Of a DNA stretch of 64,000 nucleotides, positions 55,640-64,000 are shown piece by piece. A model generated the notes under the pieces. The model saw nothing but the letters and a program-made list of their open reading frames with translations, ran no database searches and was not told the DNA's origin. Within the stretch, counting starts at the first letter, position 1, and each line of letters starts with the position of its first letter. This DNA is from Aselliscus stoliczkanus (taxonomy: Eukaryota; Chordata; Mammalia; Chiroptera; Hipposideridae): the NCBI GenBank assembly GCA_033961575.1, contig CM066730.1, forward strand, positions 139,155,523 to 139,219,522, given 5' to 3'. Made by a program: the position numbers and the translations under genes.

Positions 55640-56160
55640 AAGGCATGAACAGGGTGTTATGAAATCATACAATATGGGTGCTTGTTTCAAATAGGGGTTC
55701 AAGAAATCAGCAGGCTCAGAGGGTGCATGAATAAGAGCCTCTGATCTGAGAGAGGGGGGCAGTGCATTCCTGGCAGACAGAACAGCCACAGCAAAGGCTC
55801 AGAGGATGGAATGGCATGGCATGCAGAATTTGGTGTTCTTAGAGCTACAAATTCAGGATGGGAGGCAGTGGAAAATATGGCTGGCAAGGTAAGCTGAAGC
55901 AGGTTGGAAAGGTTCCCACTCCTCCCTCCCCCCACCCCAGACTATGATGAGGCATTGACATGTGACATGTTTTGCATTTTAGAATGACTCCGTGTGCCTG
56001 CAGTGTAAAGGATAGAGTTAAGTGGGTGCAGTCCTCAGGCAGGGTTACAATTCAAAGGCCCTTGGAATAACCCAGGAAAGAGATGGTAGTAGCTTGACCT
56101 AAATCGTTAGTAACAGAAATGGAGAGGGGCAGATGCCAGTGGGTGGACATGAAAAATAAT
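55640..56160 (-). mobile_element. L2 LINE 3' region, antisense
   Basis: Contains 'gcagtgcattcctggcagac', 'agaacagccacagcaaaggc' and 'cccaggaaagagatggtagt', in antisense L2 order. Confidence 0.6.
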
Positions 56161-57125
56161 TAAGAGGTGAAATCATTAGACACAGAGACTGTTGGGCGAG
56201 GAGAGCAGGTATTGAAGTCCTGATTCAGAAAAGCACAGCCATAGATACCAGAATATAGACGCTTCAGCAGTCCAACAAGGTAATTTGGCCTTAGCCTAAC
56301 TCATATGACCCTTCCCTTTGAACTTCAGGCTGGAAATCTCTCTATATGAAATGTGTGGGCTGGACAAGGCATCAGGGATTCTTTAATTCTTCTTCTTAAT
56401 GTTGTGGAAGCCGAGGCTCATAAAAGGTTAAGTTACCCAAAACTCTTCACTCCCATTCCTTAGCATGTCAAATTTGACCTCTAAAATTGACCAGATCAAC
56501 TGCAGGTTCTTCTTTCCCAACATCAGATACTTACCTGAAGATACTGATGTTCAAAACACAGCTTCAGTGATGTATCTTTCCCTGCAAGTGTTCTAGCCTT
56601 TTTCTGTACTTGCCTCTAAGAATCAGCATTCGAAAGCAACAAAATACCGGGTAAGGTTTGGGGTTTTCTTAACCATGTTAGACCTGGAACACCAATAACC
56701 CCACCACCTCCAACTATATCTGTTTGTCTTATTGAACTAAAAGTTTTCAACAACCTGAATGGGACTTGAATCAGCAGAAATTAGAAATCATTCCAATCAA
56801 TTATACCCTGGCTCACTCCTTCCATTTTCATGATGAAGTGTCTCTCCCAATTTTGGGGATAATGGGAAGAAATAAAATCCCTGAGGCATTGTCCTCCATT
56901 GAGTTAATATAAGATAGGATGAGTTTAAGTTTCTGTCCACCAGCTACATTTATCTTAGTTTCAGGGAGCCTTAAGAGTGGGGGAGATGGTATTTCTGTAA
57001 CCCTTGATGTATCTAAAAGAAGAAGCAATAAATGTAGTAAGGGTTGTACAGCTTTCCCCAGACAAAGCAAACCAACCAGATAGTCTTGATGTCAGGGCTT
57101 CCTGCAGAAAAGCCTGAGGGGTCTA
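56161..57125. other. Unique sequence, nothing firm recognised
   Basis: A possible MIR scrap lies at 56400-56440. No exon is recognised. An 80-codon minus-strand frame (56828-57070) has a short hydrophobic start but no recognisable domain. Confidence 0.35.
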
Positions 57126-57129
57126 TACC

Positions 57130-57375
57130 GTAGGCATTAAGAGCGTGAGCCTTCAGCCCAATTCCCTGGATTCCAACCCTGGTTCTACCACTTACTAACT
57201 GCATGGTCTTTGCATGTCAACTAACTTTCCTGTGACTTACCTTACTCATCTGTAAAATGGGGATAATAATGCCTGCACCACAGGATCCTTTTCAGGTTAA
57301 ATGAGTTGTCAACAAGGTAATGCATGCAAAGCACACAGGACAGACAATGCTTTGTACCAAATGGGTGTTGAATCG
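57130..57375 (+). mobile_element. MIR SINE, nearly full length, sense
   Basis: Contains 'ttaagagcgtgagccttcag', 'ttccaaccctggttctacca', 'ctcatctgtaaaatggggat' and 'gaacgg'-less 3' end 'accaaatgggtgttgaat'. One of the best MIRs here. Confidence 0.85.
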
Positions 57376-57739
57376 GTTCTTTCCTGGCTCCAAATTGTGA
57401 TGCTACTGTAACAGACTTCCACTGGAACCAATGAAGGAGTGGTTCATTAACAACCGGCCCAGGGAGAATACACTCCACAGGAAACTGCAGGGTCATTAAG
57501 CACCAATGGTGGTAACAAGGCCATTAATTTCTCAGGGCTTCCTTTTTAGAGCCACACAGTGAGGTGATGCTTAACTCCGCAGGAGGGCAGGGGTTTGGTG
57601 GGGTCTGGGGACAGGAGATCACAGTTACCAGTGACTCTGTCTGGTAGGCCGGCTGTGAAATGCCGGAAGGATTGTGCACTCACTGTGTCTGCGCTGTGGA
57701 TCATGCCTAAGGACAGAGCATCTGAAAATCATTTCTGTG

Positions 57740-58010
57740 TGTTTGCTGCAGGCAGCGAGGTGTGAAGAGTGTTGACTTTGGAGTCTTAGATCTGACTTTG
57801 AATCTCATTTTCCCCCATACCTAGCAATGAGACCACAGGCAAGTTATTTTATCTCTTGTTGCCTCAGTTCTCCCATCCAAAAAATGGGAAGAATCATCCA
57901 TTGCTATGAGGGCAAAATTAGAGAATACAGGAGAAAGCATTTGGAGAATATTTTTTAAACCTTTAAAGTCCTAGGCAATAGAGTGTATCATCTTATTATG
58001 ATTGTAGCAA
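57740..58010 (+). mobile_element. MIR SINE, sense
   Basis: Contains 'ttggagtcttagatctgact', 'gcctcagttctcccatccaa' and 'gcaatagagtgtatcatctt'. Confidence 0.75.
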
Positions 58011-58450
58011 TTTAAACTCATGTCTTTTCTCACTTCCTTCTATTCACCTTCCCTTTCTCCTCCATTTGTGTGCTTGAAATAGTAGCTGTATGAGTCATTT
58101 CTAGCCATTGTTAACTACTCATGCTTTGGCTAAAATCCATTGCAAAGCTCGCAAAGCAAGGGGCAGGTGCACTGTGCTCTTCAGAATAAGTTATTTCATT
58201 AGAATGAATTTCTGAATGTGAAAAATCAATATCACTTCAGAGGAAATTTCTGGAAGAACTGAAAAAAATCCCCACATATCACCATATCGATTTAAATAGA
58301 ATGTATAAAATAATTTTAGCTCCGTTTTTTTAAGCAACTAGGACAAAAGGGAGAGATTCTGGAAGTTATATAGATAACTGTGTCAGACAGTGGAGATGTT
58401 AGATGTTTCTTTTTCTAGGACAAATTTTAAGTGTAGAAACAACAAGGCTG
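58011..58450. other. AT-rich unique sequence
   Basis: No repeat family or exon is recognised. Confidence 0.35.
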
Positions 58451-58454
58451 CAGA

Positions 58455-59205
58455 CACCAGACCAGTGTCCTTACCGTGGCTCCTCAAACCCCATGTGATT
58501 TGGTCCCCACCAGCCTTTCTGGCTTCCTCTCCAGGATTCACGTCCTTGCTCTCTCTGCTCTTGGATTCTGTTTCTCCACCAAACCATGAAAAGTCCCACC
58601 TTAGAACCACTGCAAAGTTGGTCTCCTCTGCATTGCAGGCTCTCTTCCCTTACTTCACCTAGTTCAGGGGTCGGCAAACTGTGGCTCAGAGCCACATGCG
58701 GCTCTTTGGGGACATACATGTGGCTCTGAAGTAAAATTGAAAATGAAAATAAAGCTATCATAGTTTTATTTATAACATTTTTAAAGGGTATTATTCACAT
58801 AATGGTGAATTCACTTGTTTTATGGCTCTCGAATAATTTTTAAATTGTTGTGAGGGACAGGATTGGCTCTTCCGTCTCAAAAGTTTGCCGACTCCTGCCC
58901 TAGTTAATTTCTACTTACTTTTCAGAACTCACCTTAAATAACATTTCCTCAGAGAAAGCGTCAAGGCTTCCAGATCCCCACTGCTTTCCCCCGACTCCCC
59001 AGAGCACCCTTTCCTTCCCAGAAATTGTCTCAGTTTGGGGTTAAGTATTTGGTCATTGTTTAGTCCCCCCCTTTCCCCATCCACATGTGAGCCCCGTGAG
59101 GGCACAGGCCATGTTGATTATGTTCACCAACAATTCCATGTGCTTAGTACAAGACGTGGCACACGATAGGCGCTAAGAAAAAATGGAACCAAGAAATACT
59201 GAGTA
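58455..59205 (+). mobile_element. L2 LINE 3' end, sense, split by a hAT element
   Basis: The left part (58455-58664) contains 'gtggctcctcaaaccccatg' and 'ggattcacgtccttgctctc'. The right part (58898-59205) contains 'tttctacttacttttcagaa', 'aacatttcctcagagaaagc' and ends near 'ggcacacgataggcgctaag'. Removing the hAT element and one 8-bp duplication restores one L2. Confidence 0.75.
58665..58897 (+). mobile_element. hAT-superfamily MITE, 233 bp
   Basis: Starts 'caggggtcggcaaactgtgg' and ends 'agtttgccgactcctg', inverted termini. Flanked by 8-bp duplications acctagtt (58657-58664) and ccctagtt (58898-58905), 7 of 8 identical. It shares its AT-rich core ('gaagtaaaattgaaaatgaa') with 588-890. No transposase frame is present, so it must have been moved by an autonomous relative. 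Confidence 0.92.
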
Positions 59206-59469
59206 AATGAATAGTGAATCCTCTAGAGCAGCACAGCTTCTCAAACACAAGCGTGTTGTGCCAGAAGGTTCTGACGTTGTTCCTGGCAATGGGACTGATC
59301 TGGTCATGGACTGCGGTATATTTTCTCAGCTCAGACAGAAAACAGATCAGGGAGAATGCTGCACTGTTATCTTTACCTGTTAACCCATTTTTTTTTCCTG
59401 TGGGATAAAGTCCAGAATATTTCTCAGGACATACCAAATGCTCCATGATGTGGTTTTTGGATCATCTTT

Positions 59470-60150
59470 CACCATTCTCCATTCACAGCCTATACTTCTG
59501 TGCATTCCTGCTGACAGTGTCATGAACAACATGCCAGGCCAATTCTAGCTGCTGTGCCTTGGTGTGCTCTTCCCTCCCCATGGAATACCTCTCCCTGGTG
59601 GGAAAATCTGCAACTTAAGGTCAAGAACTCTAGCTCTGTAGTCAAGCAGATGCAGATCGGCATCCTGGTCCTACTACTTGTTGCTTGATCTGGAACTTCT
59701 TGCGACTCAATTTTTCCATTTTAGAAGTGGGGCAATAATATCTACCTTGCAGAGCTATTGTGAGGAGTAAACTTGATAATATATATATATAATGGGTTAT
59801 TGCTTTGCCTGGTACTTATGTGGCCAGTAGATGGTAGTGCTATTATTATTTTTATATCTCTTTGGAACACTCTTTTAATTAAGAGTCGGGTCAAAGTCAT
59901 TTGAAGCCTTTTCTGATTCTCCTGGGCAGACTAAAGGGAACTTTTTCACTCTACTTTTTATGGACCTCTGTTATAGCATGTATTCCATCATTCTTTAATG
60001 GTCTGCATATCCAATTTCCTATCAGATTGTAATGTTCTTAAAGACATCATTCAAATACTCCCCAAATGTGTTTTCAGCACCAAGGATAGTGCCACATATA
60101 GTACTAGGCACCCGATAAATATCTTTTGATGCAGGAATAAATGAATCAAT
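59470..60150 (+). mobile_element. L2 LINE 3' end, sense, split by a MIR
   Basis: The left part (59470-59608) contains 'ttctgtgcattcctgctgac' and 'cttggtgtgctcttccctcc'. The right part (59856-60150) contains 'gaagccttttctgattctcc', 'cagattgtaatgttcttaaa' and 'actaggcacccgataaatat'. The MIR at 59611-59855 sits between them. Confidence 0.65.
59611..59855 (+). mobile_element. MIR SINE inside an L2, sense
   Basis: Contains 'agctctgtagtcaagcagat', 'gatctggaacttcttgcgac', 'ataatatctaccttgcagag' and 'gccagtagatggtagtgcta'. It lies between two halves of one L2, so it inserted after it. Confidence 0.75.
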
Positions 60151-60685
60151 CCTAAAACAGCTAGGAAAATATATTCAATATAGCAAGGAAAATTGGACCA
60201 GACATTTTGATTGGCTCTTTAATTTACTCACATGTCTTGCATATACATCAATCAAATGTATTCAGCCTTTCTGCTGAGAGGTTTGTACAGTTCTGATATT
60301 ACTAGTCTTTAAGAAAACATTATGCAATGGTTAACTGGCACTTATATTTAATTCTCATCACTATTTGCATTGGAAAACAGCTACTTAGCACATTTGCCAG
60401 TGACTTTTCATAAGGTAGGGTTGTTTTTTTTTCCTTTTTGCTTTTGTTAGCCTCAGGTTCTCAGCATGTGACACTACAATGTTTTTGCTCCAGATTTGCA
60501 AGTGCAGTGGTGTTAGTTCTCAACTCAGTTTGTCACATGGAAAATGTTCTACAACAAAGAGGATTAATTGTTTTCCTTGTGTAAATATTTTGAAATGGAA
60601 GGAAGCCCATCTTTCATTGGATTCTGGTTGGCTGTAGCTTCTACAACTCCATCTTGTAATTGTTTCTTTGGCCTCATTTCCTAGC
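60151..60685. other. AT-rich unique sequence
   Basis: No repeat family or exon is recognised. A T-run lies at 60424-60431. Confidence 0.35.
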
Positions 60686-60689
60686 AAAC

Positions 60690-60960
60690 CCCAACTCACA
60701 CTCTATACAGCAGCAGAACAGATCAGCCTACAGTTTTCCTCATATCCCATGTGGTTTCATGTACTTTTGTCTAAGCTGTTCTTCAACCTGGAGTGTCTCA
60801 CCTTACTTATCCCCTGACAAACTCTTACTTATCTCTCAAAATTCATTTCAGATATCACTTCTTTTAGGAAGCCTTATTTGAATGCCCTGATCTGTTTTGG
60901 ACCCCTCCTCTTTATTCTTCTCCCCATCCCTGTTCTTTGCATTGATGGGAGTGCCTACGT
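60690..60960 (+). mobile_element. L2 LINE fragment, sense
   Basis: Contains 'gtctaagctgttcttcaacc', 'cttacttatctctcaaaatt' and 'cacttcttttaggaagcctt'. Confidence 0.6.
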
Positions 60961-60969
60961 GGTGTGGGG

Positions 60970-61230
60970 AATTCAGCTTAATGTTTAAGACAATATGTTT
61001 TGGTGTTAGCCTGAGGTGGAATTCGAGCTCCACAATTTATTAGCTTTGTGATCTTAGGCAAGTTATGGACTCACTCTGAGATTTCATATTCTTCCACGAA
61101 ATGAGTTGACTTTATAGAAAAGATGTGACTATTAATAAGGAAATCCATATCAAGCAGTTTATATGACACATAACATATAAGAAGCATTCCATATATGTTG
61201 GGCATGATTTTACTGCTAGTAATACTACTA
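60970..61230 (+). mobile_element. MIR SINE, sense
   Basis: Contains 'agcttaatgtttaagacaat', 'atttattagctttgtgatct' and 'taggcaagttatggactcac', decayed in the 3' half. Confidence 0.6.
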
Positions 61231-61609
61231 TGAGTAATACTTCTACAACTACCAATATCAAAGCACTTATATATACCATGTTAAAACTATCTTTTTAGGT
61301 ATTTGCTTATTCTACTGGACCTAAAGCAACCAATCATTTCAGGTTGCCCAGTATTGAGGGGATTCCATGAATATGGGATTTTCAGTGTTAAAACTAGGAT
61401 GGTCTCAGAAAGATGCCAGGTCACAGTCACCTTCATTGGCCAATAAATGACTTGGAGGAGAGACTCTGACCTGTAATATTTATATTCGCAGTGCTGAGCA
61501 CATTGCCTTTTAATCAGAAATCTGCAGTGGTAGGAATGGGGTTAATGGGAACGTTCTCATTTTTTCCAACAATATGTTTCCATACCCTGTAGTTTTCTTT
61601 GTACTTTCT

Positions 61610-62350
61610 TCTATATTGTTCTGCTAAGGCTGCCATAACAAAATACTATGTGATATATGGCCTGAACAATAGAAATATATTTGCTCACAGTTCTGGAACC
61701 TAGAAGTTCAAGATCAAAGTTCCAGCTGATTTAGTTTTTGCTGAGAGCTCTCTTCCTGACTTGCGGACATCTGCCTTTGCACTATGTCCTCACTTGGTGT
61801 TTTCTCCATGTGTGCACAAAAAGAGGAAAGGCAAGCTCTCTGATGTCTCTTCTTATAAGAACACCAATCCTATTGGATCAGAGTCCCACCCTTATGACCT
61901 CATTTAGCTTTAATTACTTCTTAGAATTAGAAGCCCCATTTCCAAACACAGGCATACCTTGTTTTATTACTCTTCACTATTGCACTTCATAGATGCTGCA
62001 TTTTCATCCATATGGAGGCAAGGCCCTCCACCAGCAAAAAGATTATGACTCGCTGAAAGCTCAGATGATAGTTAGCATTTTTTAGCAATAAAGCATTTTT
62101 TAATTAAGGCATGCACATTGTTTTTCTTAAGACATAATGCTATTGTATACTTAATAGACTGTAGTATAGTATAAAAATAACTTATAAGCATTGGGAAACC
62201 AAAAAATTCATGTGACTCGCAATGTTCACTTTCTTGTAGTAGCCTGGAACCAAACCCACAGTATCTCCGAGGTATGCTTGTATAACCACATTGGGGGGTT
62301 AGGGCTTCAACATATGAATTATGTGGGGACACAAGGGTTCTATCCATTAT
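61610..62350 (-). mobile_element. MLT1/MST-type MaLR LTR, antisense, split by a Tigger1-like element
   Basis: The left part (61610-61948) contains 'gctaaggctgccataacaaa', 'tttgctcacagttctggaac', 'gtctcttcttataagaacac' and 'cacccttatgacctcattta'. The right part (62281-62350) contains 'ggttagggcttcaacatatg' and 'gtggggacacaagggttcta', the antisense LTR start. Together they give nearly a whole solo LTR of the MaLR class. It has no retroviral coding sequence. Confidence 0.75.
61949..62280 (-). mobile_element. Tigger1-like nonautonomous DNA transposon
   Basis: Starts 'caggcataccttgttttatt' and ends 'tctccgaggtatgcttg', the inverted termini of Tigger1. The interior keeps both subterminal regions ('aaaaagattatgactcgctg', 'aacataatgctattgtat'-like text near 62130) but none of the transposase gene. 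The TA target in the LTR survives on the right (62281-62282) and is mutated to CA on the left (61947-61948). Confidence 0.9.
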
Positions 62351-62396
62351 ACCACATTAACCTCCATCTGCGTCATGTTTATAAACCAATCTATCA

Positions 62397-62900
62397 ATTA
62401 GTCATTGTTGCATAAAAAAACACTCTAAAAGTCGGTGGCTTATAACAGCAAGTATTTACTTAACTCATGAGTCTGCAAGTCAGCTGAGGAGCTTTCCTCA
62501 TGTATCTGCAGGGTCAGTTGGCAAGTCAGCTGAGGCTTTTCTAACCTTGGCTGGTTTCTCTCACATGTTTGGGCTCCAGCTGGAGGAGGTAGCTAGCTCA
62601 GCTCTGCTCTGCATGGCCCCTTTACCCTTCAGGAGGCTAGTCCATGCTTTCTGGAGACAGGGGCCTGAGAGAGAATGGAAGTGTGCGAAGCCCTGAGGGC
62701 CAGGGCTGGGAACTGGTTCACCAGTCACTTCTGTTGTGTTCACTGGCCAATTAAAGGCACAATGCCAACACAGATTTAGGGAAGGGAAATAGACGCCACC
62801 ACCTAAGCTGCAGAGTCACGAAGCACAGGGTATAAATACATGTGGTCATGTTTACAGGATTACAAGGACTGTGGTCATGATGACAATCTACCACGACCAC
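62397..62900 (-). mobile_element. MLT1-type MaLR LTR, antisense
   Basis: Contains 'aaaagtcggtggcttataac', 'cagggtcagttggcaagtca', 'cacatgtttgggctccagct' and 'ggaagggaaatagacgccac' in the antisense order of MLT1 LTRs. It follows the previous LTR at a short distance but is a different subfamily. Confidence 0.7.
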
Positions 62901-64000
62901 TAAACTAACCACTAAAGCTGATGCTCCATAACTGTTTAACCTCATAGCAGACAATATGAGTCTCATAAAACAGCAAGATCTGGGAAATAGGGTGTTTAGA
63001 AATTAAGGGAATTTGGGGCAGGAGGTAGGTGTATTATTTGTTGGAGACTGTAACACAGTATCAATACAATGATAAAGTCTTCTTACTGTTAAGTGACATA
63101 TATAAATAATGCCCTAAATGGTTATTACAAAAGTACTCAGGTGGCCAGTTTTGGAAAGTTTCAGCTCAGAAAGGGATATGAACTTGAGATTGCTTCTGGG
63201 TTCCTCCTGAGAGTCTGGGATAGACTGAATTGCCTCTGTATTACAGGAGGAGGAAGTATCAAGGGGAGGGTCCCGGAAAACTGAAGGAAGCAAGCGCCTC
63301 ACAACTACAGACCATCACGGTGTTTTCATGCTACTTCTAACGACCAGTGTTCATCAGGTTTGCTGGCACATTCATCATTTAATTAAAGAATTTTAATGAC
63401 AACATTGGGGAAATTATATGGTTTGGCCCCAATAGCTGTTGAAGTGGAAAACAGTGAAAACAAAAGCACGAGGCTAAAAAGGAGCCATTTAATTTGATAT
63501 TTTTTAGTTCAGTGAGCTAAACAGCTGAATTAATTAAAAGCTACTTTAGGGCCACTTTATATATTTAACCAGCACAAACAGGATCTTGGGACCTCCAGGG
63601 GCCTTGGGTGAGAAGACCTCAGACAAACACTAGCAGCAAGCTGCAGTTTTAGAAACACATGTTTGAAAATCACACACCCTTGCAGGGGAACCCTGGAGTT
63701 AATTGTGGGTGTGGGAATAAAGCAGGTCATAAGCTACAGAGTAAGAAGGCCCAGGAGGGTGGTGATTTGGGGGAGACAGATGAATTAAGCTCAGGCAGTT
63801 TCTGCAGAATAGAAAGGCACTAGTATTAGACCAGAGCCTGTGAGAGGAAAAATAAGGCTTGCCGGAAAGAGTTGTCCAGAAGGAACCTTATTCAGATTAA
63901 GTCAGTTCATGGGCTATGATTTCAGGATGCCTAACATATGCTGCTGGATCATAGAGCAGAGAGCCTCAAATGGTGTGGCCAGGCAGGTTCCTGTGTAATT
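62901..64000. other. Unique sequence, candidate conserved block
   Basis: The block 63370-63570 is AT-rich with repeated homeodomain-like cores ('tcatttaattaaagaatttt', 'gctgaattaattaaaagcta', 'gccatttaatttgatatttt') and is not a recognised repeat. The rest shows no exon; 60- to 71-codon frames have no domains. Confidence 0.35.

Noticed and set aside
61610..62900. A complete endogenous retrovirus
   Set aside because: Only LTR-like sequence of the MaLR class is present. I see no gag, pol or env remnant between the two LTRs, which are of different subfamilies.

Overview
This window is mammalian nuclear DNA that looks intergenic or intronic. I found no protein-coding exon I can name and no bacterial, plasmid or phage feature. 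The evidence for a mammal is a dense background of ancient MIR and L2 interspersed repeats, L1 3' ends, MaLR (MLT1-type) LTRs, Tigger and MER5-type fossils, long microsatellites, and one CpG island in otherwise moderate-GC DNA. Open reading frames are short, scattered over all six frames and mostly explained by repeats or low-complexity DNA.

The lineage is an inference. The window carries tRNA-derived SINEs whose heads read like 'ggccggcc-gagtggc', at 2882-3337, 8484-8733, 32752-32870, 47822-47975 and 52633-52702. It also carries short DNA transposons that look younger than the MIR/L2 background: two hAT elements with 8-bp target duplications, an internally deleted mariner with recognisable transposase remnants, and a pair of 81-bp mariner-type MITEs. 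Together these suggest a bat, possibly of the horseshoe-bat side (Yinpterochiroptera). I cannot confirm the species.

Layout: 0-5 kb has a compound hAT element and a 2.5-kb antisense L1, itself interrupted by a 456-bp composite SINE and a Tigger-like element. 5-15 kb is MIR/L2 mosaic with an MLT1 LTR split by a SINE dimer and two dinucleotide repeats. 15-22.8 kb is MIR/L2 plus the first 81-bp MITE, a (GA)n tract and the deleted mariner. 22.8-24.4 kb is the only promoter-like region: a CpG island of about 1 kb with a CTG/CCG-rich stretch, possible splice donors and one leucine-rich signal-peptide-like ORF. 24.4-36 kb is mostly unique sequence, an L2 with CA-rich DNA, a 240-bp pyrimidine repeat, an antisense L1 remnant, a SINE and the second 81-bp MITE. 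36-54 kb is MIR/L2 mosaic with AT-rich unique blocks that could be conserved noncoding elements. 54-64 kb has another antisense L1 end, an L2 split by a hAT element, an L2 split by a MIR, and two MLT1 LTRs, one split by a Tigger1-like element.

No set of genes works together here. The informative biology is the layered history of transposition, readable from target-site duplications and nesting, and one orphan CpG island that may be a promoter. Family names rest on recognition by eye. Boundaries of old repeats (MIR, L2, L1, MLT1) are approximate to tens of bases. Boundaries of hAT, mariner, MITE, Tigger and SINE copies are read from visible termini and duplications.
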